Below are positions 7,114 to 12,992 of a stretch of 12,992 bases of DNA, piece after piece. This DNA comes from Methanocalculaceae archaeon. GTDB taxonomy: Archaea > Halobacteriota > Methanomicrobia > Methanomicrobiales > Methanocorpusculaceae. Position 1 is the first letter of the stretch. The number at the start of each line of letters is the position of its first letter. The notes below the pieces were generated by a model, which had not been told where the DNA came from, did no database searches, and saw only the letters and a program-made list of their open reading frames with translations. A program made the translations under genes and the position numbers. The stretch spans positions 1 to 12,992 of the forward strand of contig JAIRRQ010000014.1 in assembly GCA_031255895.1 (NCBI GenBank). Reading direction: 5' to 3'.

Positions 7114-7821
7114 CTACTCTCCCCTGAACAGATTGTCAGGTGCGGTGAGTGGTCGGATAACACCGAAGTGTTCCTGCCAGCCTGTTTCTTTTTTACCGAT
7201 GCACACGGTGCAGACTCCAAGCGGTGGAATTCCACGGAGTGTGTCTTTTTCACTTTCCGCGGGTTTCATCCTTTTGATGACCTGCATGAGGTAACGCATA
7301 CCCGTCCCTTGGATGGCGTTGGTTTCGATGATGTCTACCTCTGGGGCAACCTGGCGAATTCCTTCGCGGAAGACTTCTTTTTCGACTTGAGATATGAGAT
7401 CGATTTTGGTGACTACAGCAACGTCCGCGAAGGCGATCATTGGTGCCATTTTCAGCGGTGCATGCGTGCCGGAAATTGAGGAAAGAACACATATGCCTAA
7501 GGAATGGGTGGTGTATGGTGTACATCGCAGACAAAGTCCAGCACTTTCGTAGAGAAGGTATTCGGCACCGAGTTTATCGGCCCAAAGGAGTGCGTCACGG
7601 ATCACCATGATACCCATGTGGTCCGGGCACATATCCCCTGAGTACACTTTTTTGGTGGGAATTCCGAATTCTGCGGCAAGTTCTTCGTCCTCCCATGCCT
7701 GCACAACGTCGATTTTGAGGTAGGCGATTTTTGAGGTTCCGAGGTTTCTGATGATCTGTTTGACAACTGCTGTTTTACCGGCGCTAGGGGGTCCTGCGAT
7801 TGCGATGAGTCGGACGTTCAT
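7114..7821 (-). CDS. P-loop GTPase of the HypB/CobW-like (SIMIBI) kind, unknown target
   Basis: A 235-residue protein with Walker A GPPSAGKT (10-17) near the N-terminus and a guanine-specificity motif TKID (138-141). This arrangement is typical of SIMIBI-class metallochaperone GTPases such as HypB, UreG and CobW. Cysteines are paired: Cys65 with a nearby His in MCPDH, Cys97 and Cys100 in GLCLRC, and Cys204 and Cys207 in GVCTVC. These could bind a metal or Fe-S species. Sequence around ESAGLCLRC (92-100) sits where HypB has its own ENxGNxxCP-like segment. The ATG overlaps the ABC ATPase stop (ATGA), and the gene abuts the [4Fe-4S] gene. The context suggests metal or cluster delivery to neighbouring Fe-S proteins; the client is unknown. 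Confidence 0.85.
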   Translation of the reverse strand: MNVRLIAIAGPPSAGKTAVVKQIIRNLGTSKIAYLKIDVVQAWEDEELAAEFGIPTKKVYSGDMCPDHMGIMVIRDALLWADKLGAEYLLYESAGLCLRCTPYTTHSLGICVLSSISGTHAPLKMAPMIAFADVAVVTKIDLISQVEKEVFREGIRQVAPEVDIIETNAIQGTGMRYLMQVIKRMKPAESEKDTLRGIPPLGVCTVCIGKKETGWQEHFGVIRPLTAPDNLFRGE

Positions 7822-8612
7822 GCTTCGATTTCCCTTGAAACAGTGAGGAGCTCACCGGATCGAATACGTTCTCGCAGTTTCATTATGTCACTGTCCATTT
7901 TTGCGATTTTGGTCAGTGTGGCGTGTTCAGCACCTGCGGGCGTGAGGATTTTTTCGACAGCACCGCATTTCATGACGATTCGCTTTTCTGTGAGGAGTGC
8001 GACGTAAGGATCGTGGGTGACAAAGATGATCGTTTTGTGTTTTTCCCGCAAAATTTTAATGACGCGATCTTTGAAGATCCCGGCATTTTCAACTTCATCG
8101 AGCAGAATAATTGGGGTGTTGGAGATGTTGACGGCGTCGGCAATGAAGAGACTGCGAGTCTGTCCCCCGGAGAGTGAGCTCACGTGCATACGTTCTGTAA
8201 TTTTCTCTCCAGTGAATTGATTGGCAAGATCGATTACACTCGTGATGATACCTTTGTCTTCCATTTTGCGGGAACGCAGATGCATGGCGAGAAATTCTTC
8301 GACGGTGAGGTCGGCAAGGCACTTGTTGTTCTGGGTGATCATAGCGATTGGTTTTTTAGAGGGATCACGGACAAGATCTTCAGCAGGTTCAGATCCATTG
8401 ACGAGGATCTTTCGTCTAGTGATGGTATCTCCTTGTGCGAAAACTTCGATATCATTGATGAATGCGGTTTTACCGGAGCCAGTTGGCCCTACAACGGAGA
8501 TGGTGTCACCTGGATGGATGGTGATTTCGGTGAAATTTTCCGGATCTCCAGTACAGGTGGTTCCGGGAAGTATAGTGAGGGTTTGTACGGGGGATAGAGT
8601 GTTTAGTGTCAT
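7818..8612 (-). CDS. Stand-alone ABC-type ATPase, first gene of the coenzyme M operon
   Basis: A 264-residue single nucleotide-binding domain with Walker A GPTGSGKT (42-49), Q-loop Gln94, signature LSGGQ (147-151), Walker B IILLDE (168-173) and H-loop His200 in VTHD. All catalytic motifs are canonical. The last about 60 residues extend past the core and include a charged, helical stretch. No membrane protein is encoded nearby. It is therefore probably a soluble ABC ATPase, similar in concept to SufC or the AtwA-type activation ATPases of methanogens, and not a transporter subunit. A TATA-like TTATAA 28 bases upstream, with no ribosome binding site, indicates a leaderless operon mRNA starting at this ATG. 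The target is unknown; action on a metalloprotein of the operon is an inference. Confidence 0.88.
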   Translation of the reverse strand: MTLNTLSPVQTLTILPGTTCTGDPENFTEITIHPGDTISVVGPTGSGKTAFINDIEVFAQGDTITRRKILVNGSEPAEDLVRDPSKKPIAMITQNNKCLADLTVEEFLAMHLRSRKMEDKGIITSVIDLANQFTGEKITERMHVSSLSGGQTRSLFIADAVNISNTPIILLDEVENAGIFKDRVIKILREKHKTIIFVTHDPYVALLTEKRIVMKCGAVEKILTPAGAEHATLTKIAKMDSDIMKLRERIRSGELLTVSREIEA

Positions 8613-8636
8613 CTCTTTTTTTTAGGTCGCCCATGG

Positions 8637-8642
8637 TTATAA
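8637..8642 (-). promoter_or_regulatory. TATA box of the six-gene coenzyme M operon
   Basis: On the minus strand TTATAA is centred about 28 bases before the A of the first start codon (8612). This is the spacing expected when transcription starts at the ATG itself. Absence of a Shine-Dalgarno sequence before this first gene, in contrast to good ones inside the operon, agrees with a leaderless transcript. Confidence 0.5.
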
Positions 8643-8694
8643 TCGTTTTCTGGTATCGACTGATCATTCATTGTATATCATGAATTGTCTATGT

Positions 8695-8759
8695 CACAAG
8701 TTGTGTCCCTAAGTATCTTTTTGTGCCATTTGAGTTAATGAGTTATGTTGTAATACAAC
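8695..8759. repeat. Two short palindromes upstream of the operon promoter
   Basis: CACAAGTTGTG (8695-8705) and GTTGTAATACAAC (8747-8759) are both symmetric and use the same TTGT/ACAA half-site in opposite orientation. They lie 55-120 bases upstream of the operon TATA box. They could be regulator sites, but AT-rich DNA yields such sequences by chance. Confidence 0.25.
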
Positions 8760-8844
8760 TCTATGTGGTATTATATGCCATTTTTATACAATTTTTTGAA
8801 AAATGATTTTTTATCAAAAATAATATTTTAATAATCAAATATTG

Positions 8845-9227
8845 TCATCGTATTTCATGATTAATCGCAATAGATGCAAAGAGTGCTATTGTACCAAGTC
8901 TTGCGATTGTGGTGACTACATCGAAATCCAGGGTTGTTGGGATTGTAGTTCCTGTTGTGGTTTGAGTTGCATCGATCTCTCACAGTGCAGAACAACAGTG
9001 GTGTCGAGCATGAGGCTATTCACGTTGTATACGATGATGTATACTTTATCACCATGAATCGTTGTCTGATCTACAGCATGGATCTGAGATCCATTGATCA
9101 CATGTATTTTTCCGCTTTTGGATTGATCAATCCGGTATAAATTAGTATCATTGACGAGACACGGGGTGGATGTATTCACATAGCCTTTCGATAGGTTAGG
9201 TATAACAGCATCTATGATAATGAACAC
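8845..9227 (-). pseudogene. Frameshifted C-terminal fragment of a cell-surface (S-layer-like) protein
   Basis: The minus-strand frame from 9227 contains VINGSQIHAVDQTTIHGDKV, followed by a YIIVYNVNS strand. This resembles the repeated beta-rich domains of methanogen S-layer proteins, in which a TT-x-x-G-D-K-V-like turn precedes a strand. That frame then degenerates and stops at 8916. From about 8980 another frame carries on with EIDATQTTTGTTIPTT, a Thr-rich linker. It continues with LDFDVVTTIARLGTIALFAS and a short basic tail ending IR (stop 8847-8845). A Thr/Pro-rich linker, a hydrophobic helix and a charged tail are the usual C-terminus of archaeal surface proteins anchored near the membrane. 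The two halves fit one protein broken by a frameshift near 8980. The N-terminus and signal peptide are missing, so this is a remnant. Confidence 0.5.
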
Positions 9228-9628
9228 ATTTTGGGTGTTTTTGAGGTATTTATCTTCTTTGTTTTAGGTTTTTCAATATTTTTCAATAAACAGCAACACA
9301 ACGAGAAAAATCTCCAATGCTATCATAGTCTTTGTGTTTTTCGAAGTGTAATCATCCTAAATGATGGTTCAATTATTCGCATGAATCTTTCCGGTGAATG
9401 GTAATATTATGGGGAATTTCAGCAAAAATACAGTACAAACGGCCATTCAAAAATATCTCATTAAAGATCTATCTAATTTGATCCAAAAACGTGCTGAATT
9501 TTCATGAGTTTTCATGACAAAACATTTCATCAATCATCAAATGCAATCATCTCCAATAACAAAAATAGGTTAATTCTCACAAACGAGGTGCCACCTGGCA
9601 AAGCATTAGAAATTGAACAATATTAATC

Positions 9629-9652
9629 AAAAAACCAAAAAAATAGAAAAAA
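9629..9652 (-). terminator. Triple U-tract terminator of HMG-CoA reductase
   Basis: Immediately after the HMG-CoA reductase stop the minus strand has three T-runs of six, seven and six bases (9652-9647, 9643-9637, 9634-9629). Consecutive U-tracts are the main intrinsic terminators of methanogen archaea. No strong stem precedes them. Confidence 0.65.
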
Positions 9653-10882
9653 TTACTGCCTCAAATCTGCAGTCCATCCGCGACCGAGTTCCCTATGGGC
9701 TTTTGCAAGATGTTGTGTACCGAGTGCCCCCAGGAGCGACAATTCACCTGCGAGAACTGCTGTTGCCACAATCTCTCCAAACGCCTTTGCGTGATCTCCT
9801 GGATTTTCTCCACCGTTTGCGACTCCAAGTATCGACAAACACGCCTGTTGTGTCGCAATTCCTGTGCCACCGCCTATCGTTCCCACTTGAAGCGACGGTA
9901 GAGATACTGAGACATACACACCGCCAGGGACCATGTCCACTGTTGTAATCGCATTACTTCCCTCTACAACATGGGCCGGATCCTGACCACACGCCAAAAA
10001 TATTGCCGCGATTGCATTCGCTGCGTGTGCATTAAACCCAAACGACACTGCACGAGCAGATCCTACCAAATTTTTCCGCGTATTCACCTCCAAAAGCGTC
10101 TGTGCATCCGTTTTGAACTGTGCAGCAATCAATTCATCTGACAAAAACACACCTGCAACAATTGACTTTCCTCTCCCCTCAATCACATTAATTGCCGATG
10201 GTTTCTTATCGCAACACATATTCCCAGACGTTGATACCATCCGTGCTCCTGTTTCCGTTTCAATTAATTTTGCAGCAGCCTCGGATGCGATTGTCGCCAT
10301 ATTCATCCCCATTGCATCCTTCGTATCAAACTCAAATCGCACAAATACACTCGTTCCCACCACATACGTCGTGAGGCCGATGAGTTCTCCATAATGCGTC
10401 GTCTTTTCAGCCGCAATTTTCAGTAGTAGTAGATTATTTTCGGTCCAGCGGGCAACCTCTGTTGCATGTGCAACAGATGTCGCTGCAAACACTGGGGCAC
10501 GTGTCATCCCATCACGCAAAATCCTCACCTCCGCCCCTCCTGCTTTCCGGATAGCACCGCATCCACGATTAATCGATGCAATCAGCGCCCCTTCCGTCGT
10601 TGCAAGTGGTAACCAGAACTCTCCTTTCGCGTACTCTCCGTTAATTGTGGCAGGTCCTGCAATTCCTATCGGAATTTGCACACAACCGATCATATTCTCG
10701 ATATTTCGCGTGACCACGCGATCGATTGGAATAGTATACTCTCCGACTGGCGTGAGATCTGATGATGTTTCCTCTTCGATATATTTTCGGCGTAGAGTTA
10801 TAGCCTCATCCGTTGGCATCAATTTTTCCAGAGCGTAGAGTTTCAATTCTCCAGAGCGGATTTTTGCAAGCTGCTCATCCAT
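9653..10882 (-). CDS. hmgA: Hydroxymethylglutaryl-CoA reductase, class I (NADPH)
   Basis: This enzyme reduces HMG-CoA to mevalonate, the committed step to the isoprenoid chains of archaeal membrane lipids. From the chosen ATG it is 409 residues, normal for archaeal class I enzymes. Numbered from that ATG, the catalytic residues are Glu97 in TTEGAL, Lys226 in DKKPSAIN, Asp301 in GQDPAHVVEG and His396 in LAKAHREL. The NADPH motif DAMGMN is at 189-194 and the glycine loop GTIGGGTG at 334-341. The frame also has a GTG at 10906, giving eight extra residues. I preferred the ATG because MDEQLAKIRSGELKLYALEK resembles the usual N-terminus, but neither start has a good ribosome binding site. The gene is divergent from thiM with a short shared promoter region (about 75 bases). 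No signs of decay. Confidence 0.95.
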   Translation of the reverse strand: MDEQLAKIRSGELKLYALEKLMPTDEAITLRRKYIEEETSSDLTPVGEYTIPIDRVVTRNIENMIGCVQIPIGIAGPATINGEYAKGEFWLPLATTEGALIASINRGCGAIRKAGGAEVRILRDGMTRAPVFAATSVAHATEVARWTENNLLLLKIAAEKTTHYGELIGLTTYVVGTSVFVRFEFDTKDAMGMNMATIASEAAAKLIETETGARMVSTSGNMCCDKKPSAINVIEGRGKSIVAGVFLSDELIAAQFKTDAQTLLEVNTRKNLVGSARAVSFGFNAHAANAIAAIFLACGQDPAHVVEGSNAITTVDMVPGGVYVSVSLPSLQVGTIGGGTGIATQQACLSILGVANGGENPGDHAKAFGEIVATAVLAGELSLLGALGTQHLAKAHRELGRGWTADLRQ

Positions 10883-10956
10883 AACATTATACCATTCAAC
10901 ATGCACACTAAAACATTTTTCTGATTGCAGATCTAATAATCAAAAAAAGGTGTTCC
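10883..10956. promoter_or_regulatory. Shared divergent promoter region of hmgA and thiM
   Basis: About 75 bases separate the two divergent starts. TATA-like stretches are visible for each direction: TAAAACA near 10909-10915 for thiM, and GATTATTAG on the minus strand near 10933-10941 for hmgA. A GGTG-type ribosome binding site (AAAAAAGGTG) precedes the thiM ATG. Exact promoter elements are uncertain. Confidence 0.4.
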
Positions 10957-11751
10957 ATGCAAAAATATGCAAGAATTTTTGAATCAGTCAGGGCGGTATC
11001 ACCGCTTGTCCACCAAATCACAAATTACGTTACCGTTAATGACTGTGCCAACATCACGCTCTGTATCGGAGCGTCTCCAGTCATGTCCCACGCTCCAGAG
11101 GATGTCATTGACATGGCAAAGATCGCGAACGCCATCGTGCTCAATATCGGCACTCTCGATCCCGAACAAGTCGAAGGGATGTTCGTCGCTGGCCGTGTTG
11201 CCGCTGATCGAAACATTCCAATCATCCTTGATCCCGTTGGGACAGGTGCCACTCCTTATCGAACGAAAACCGCACAACAGTTGATTGACGAACTTCCAAT
11301 CTCCGTCATCAAAGGAAATGCCGGAGAGATCGGAACCCTCAGAGGTGTAGTCGCGTCGGTTCGTGGAGTGGATTCTGGAGGTGTCGTAGGCGATCGAAAA
11401 ACTATCGTTAAAAGTCTCGCTGTTGAGTTTGGATGTGTCGTTATCATGAGCGGAGAAGAAGATTTGATTAGTGATGGTTCTCGTATTGTGGGTGTTTCAA
11501 ACGGCGTTCCTATGATGGGTAAACTTTCCGGTACGGGTTGTATGGTATCTGCGGTTATTGCAGCGTTCACCGCAGTTGCTTCTGATACGATGGACGGTTG
11601 CATTGCTGCAATGGCCTCGTTTGGGATCGCCGGTGAGATAGCAACAGAAACTTCTGTTGGTCCTGGATCATTTAAATCGGCATTTTTCGACGCAATTTCT
11701 GCACTCACGTCCGAGCAGATTATCGATCGCGCCAGAATTACCGAGTACTAA
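10957..11751 (+). CDS. thiM: Hydroxyethylthiazole kinase
   Basis: This enzyme phosphorylates 4-methyl-5-hydroxyethylthiazole so that the thiazole half of thiamine can be salvaged. The 264-residue length is typical. HQITNYVTVNDCANI (19-33) and ASPVM (39-43, with the thiazole-contacting Met43) line the substrate site. LDPVGTGAT (91-99) and KGNAGEI (119-125) form the ribokinase-like core, and the catalytic Cys195 sits in the GTGCM anion hole. A ribosome binding site AAGGTG lies about six bases before the ATG. ThiE starts five bases after the stop, so the two genes form an operon joining thiazole phosphate to hydroxymethylpyrimidine diphosphate. The pathway product is the precursor of the cofactor of ComDE, encoded 7 kb away on the other strand. 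Confidence 0.95.
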   Translation: MQKYARIFESVRAVSPLVHQITNYVTVNDCANITLCIGASPVMSHAPEDVIDMAKIANAIVLNIGTLDPEQVEGMFVAGRVAADRNIPIILDPVGTGATPYRTKTAQQLIDELPISVIKGNAGEIGTLRGVVASVRGVDSGGVVGDRKTIVKSLAVEFGCVVIMSGEEDLISDGSRIVGVSNGVPMMGKLSGTGCMVSAVIAAFTAVASDTMDGCIAAMASFGIAGEIATETSVGPGSFKSAFFDAISALTSEQIIDRARITEY

Positions 11752-11755
11752 ACCG

Positions 11756-12385
11756 ATGTACGATCTCTACGTAGTTACCGATGAAACGCTATCGCGTGGA
11801 CTCACGCACACAGAAATAGCCTGCTGTTCCGTTGTGGGTGGGGCAAATGTGATTCAACTGCGGGACAAATACAAATCTTCGCGAGAACTGTACGAAATTG
11901 CTTGTGAGATACGGAAATTTTGTCAGAATCGTGCTCTTTTTTTCGTTAATGATCGCCTCGACATTGCTATTGCTGCGGGAGCAGATGGCGTACACCTTGG
12001 TCAGAACGATTTGCCGATCGAAGCTGTCAGAAAAATTGTGCCGCAGAATTTTCTCATCGGCATTTCCGTAGGAAATGTCGATGAGGCTGTGGCTGCTGAA
12101 TCTGCAGGTGCGGACTACGTTGCTGTGAGTCCTGTGTTTTCGACTCTGTCGAAAATGGATGCAGGTGTTGGGTGCGGAATTGAGGCAATCAGAAAGATTC
12201 GTGCTACTGTTAAGTGCCCGGTGATCGGCATTGGTGGCATCAACGCGGACAACGCTGCAGAACTAATCGAGGCAGGACTTGATGGCGTTGCGGTCATTTC
12301 TGCGGTGGTCAGTGCCTCGAATGTGACTGCCGCTGCACAAAATCTTTCGGAGATCATTCGTGATGCAAAGGAGCGTCATGCATGA
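11756..12385 (+). CDS. thiE: Thiamine phosphate synthase
   Basis: This TIM-barrel enzyme joins thiazole phosphate and hydroxymethylpyrimidine diphosphate to thiamine phosphate. In the 209-residue protein the pyrimidine-diphosphate and magnesium site is seen in QLRDK (34-38), NDR (65-67) and GVHLGQNDLP (78-87). VSPVFST (124-130) followed by SKMDAG covers the thiazole-phosphate loop, where many relatives have TK. GIGGI (168-172) binds the phosphate. I chose the ATG at 11756 because MYDLYVVTDE is the usual N-terminus; the frame is open further upstream to an ATG at 11657, but that would overlap thiM by about 95 bases. The stop overlaps the ATG of trm5. No strong ribosome binding site is visible, suggesting translation coupled to thiM. 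Confidence 0.94.
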   Translation: MYDLYVVTDETLSRGLTHTEIACCSVVGGANVIQLRDKYKSSRELYEIACEIRKFCQNRALFFVNDRLDIAIAAGADGVHLGQNDLPIEAVRKIVPQNFLIGISVGNVDEAVAAESAGADYVAVSPVFSTLSKMDAGVGCGIEAIRKIRATVKCPVIGIGGINADNAAELIEAGLDGVAVISAVVSASNVTAAAQNLSEIIRDAKERHA

Positions 12386-12992
12386 CAAAAAGGCAATGGT
12401 GTCTCCGTGTACCGATATTAGATGGTGAGAAAGCACGACGTTCCGCAATTGCAAATGGTATTTTCGACCGAAAGCTTCGTCCTCGTGTTGAAAATGATTT
12501 TCTACTGATACCTGTCCTCACTCCTTATGATGATGAACTGTGGGCAAATTTTTCGGAAAATCATGTGATCGAGGAATTACCTCGTTACGAACAGATAGGT
12601 GGTATTGTCGTTCTGCAGAACGATGATGTTGCAGGCGCAGAAAAAATTATTGCTACCCATCCTTCAATTCATACTGCATTGTTTGCTATGTCACCAGTAG
12701 AGGGCGAGTTCCGCACAAAAACGTTCAAAATTCTCGCAGGTGTCCCGACGACCGAAACTATGTATCGTGAGTACGGACGGTGCATGGCAATCGATCTGGC
12801 CGCTGCGTATTTTTCCGCACGACTTGCAAATGAACGACAGAGAATTTTGTCACAGATGAAAGCTGGAGAAAAAATTCTTGACATGTTTGCGGGAGTAGGT
12901 CCATTCTCGGTGATACTCGGTAGTCTTGCTGATTTTGTGATCGCAAATGACATCAATCCCAATGCGATGCTTTTGCTGCAGAAAAATATCCG
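12382..12992 (+). CDS. trm5: tRNA (guanine37-N1)-methyltransferase Trm5, N-terminal 203 residues (runs off the right edge)
   Basis: This SAM-dependent enzyme methylates G37 next to the anticodon, preventing frameshifts and starting wyosine synthesis in archaea. The visible part includes LPRYEQIGGIVVL (66-78) of the RNA-binding region and the conserved REYGRCMAIDLAAAYFSARL (129-148). It also has NERQR (150-154) and the SAM-binding motif I, LDMFAGVGPFS (166-176). The family usually has PRL before the NER motif; here it is ARL. An AAAGGAG at 12367-12373 precedes the ATG by eight bases, and the start overlaps the thiE TGA in an ATGA. Archaeal Trm5 is about 330-340 residues, so roughly 130 residues lie beyond the window. 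Linkage with thiamine genes seems incidental. Confidence 0.93.
   Translation, partial: MTKRQWCLRVPILDGEKARRSAIANGIFDRKLRPRVENDFLLIPVLTPYDDELWANFSENHVIEELPRYEQIGGIVVLQNDDVAGAEKIIATHPSIHTALFAMSPVEGEFRTKTFKILAGVPTTETMYREYGRCMAIDLAAAYFSARLANERQRILSQMKAGEKILDMFAGVGPFSVILGSLADFVIANDINPNAMLLLQKNI

Larger units (their letters stand above)
8613..9652. other. AT-rich spacer between the operon and HMG-CoA reductase
   Basis: About 1 kb without an intact gene. It holds the operon promoter (8637-8642), small palindromes (8695-8705 and 8747-8759), T-rich minus-strand tracts (8797-8820), a frameshifted surface-protein remnant (8845-9227) and the U-tracts behind HMG-CoA reductase. The stretch 9228-9600 shows only very short frames, on both strands, that I cannot assign. 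Confidence 0.6.

Noticed and set aside
8842..9057. Small plus-strand frame with many cysteines (CKECYC, CDCGDY, CWDCSSCC)
   Set aside because: It looks like a metallothionein-type peptide, but it is exactly antisense to the Thr-rich linker of the surface-protein remnant. ACA/ACT/ACC threonine codons read backwards give such Cys- and Val-rich strings.
9409..9507. 32-residue plus-strand frame starting MGNFSKNTVQTAIQKYL
   Set aside because: Composition is plausible, but it is too short, has no ribosome binding site at good spacing, and no remnant continues it.
11657..11755. 33-residue N-terminal extension of ThiE
   Set aside because: It overlaps the end of thiM. The family N-terminus begins at MYDLYVV, ATG 11756.

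Overview
The window looks like methanogenic archaeal DNA, most likely Methanomicrobiales and plausibly a Methanocorpusculum relative. The main evidence is one tightly packed minus-strand operon (8612 to 2892). It carries cysteate synthase, a fused sulfopyruvate decarboxylase (ComDE) and the methanogen-restricted protein 'methanogenesis marker 16'. Class I HMG-CoA reductase, archaeal Trm5 and an archaeal core-type methionine synthase support this. The genus is an inference from protein style; no search was run.

Layout, left to right. 1-132: 5' end of an unrecognised minus-strand gene. 133-1261: AT-rich stretch with no intact gene but with frame-broken, protein-like remnants on both strands. 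1262-2167: methionine synthase (minus). 2168-2891: AT-rich spacer with a probable decayed gene (2281-2724) and a hairpin plus U-tract behind the operon. 2892-8612: six-gene operon transcribed leftward in the order ABC-type ATPase, P-loop GTPase, [4Fe-4S] protein, marker 16, cysteate synthase, ComDE; every junction is a 4-base overlap or directly abutting. 8613-9652: AT-rich spacer holding the operon promoter and a frameshifted fragment of a cell-surface (S-layer-like) protein. 9653-10882: HMG-CoA reductase (minus), followed by U-tracts. 10957-12992: divergent plus-strand genes thiM, thiE and trm5, the last cut by the window edge.

How the genes work together. Cysteate synthase makes L-cysteate from phosphoserine and sulfite. 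After transamination to sulfopyruvate, ComDE decarboxylates it to sulfoacetaldehyde. The remaining step to coenzyme M, reductive thiolation of the aldehyde, has no firmly assigned archaeal enzyme that I know of. Marker 16 belongs to the DUF39/COG1900 superfamily, whose characterised member performs the analogous conversion of aspartate semialdehyde to homocysteine, and here it carries its own two-cluster ferredoxin domain. Its operonic placement makes it a strong candidate for that step. The [4Fe-4S] protein, GTPase and permease-less ABC ATPase are candidate maturation, sulfur-transfer or electron-delivery partners. ThiM and ThiE salvage thiamine, the precursor of the cofactor ComDE needs.

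About 23% of the window is AT-rich DNA without an intact gene, and several stretches read like eroding genes. This is unusual for a free-living methanogen and would fit a host-associated or endosymbiotic lineage losing genes; that is an inference.
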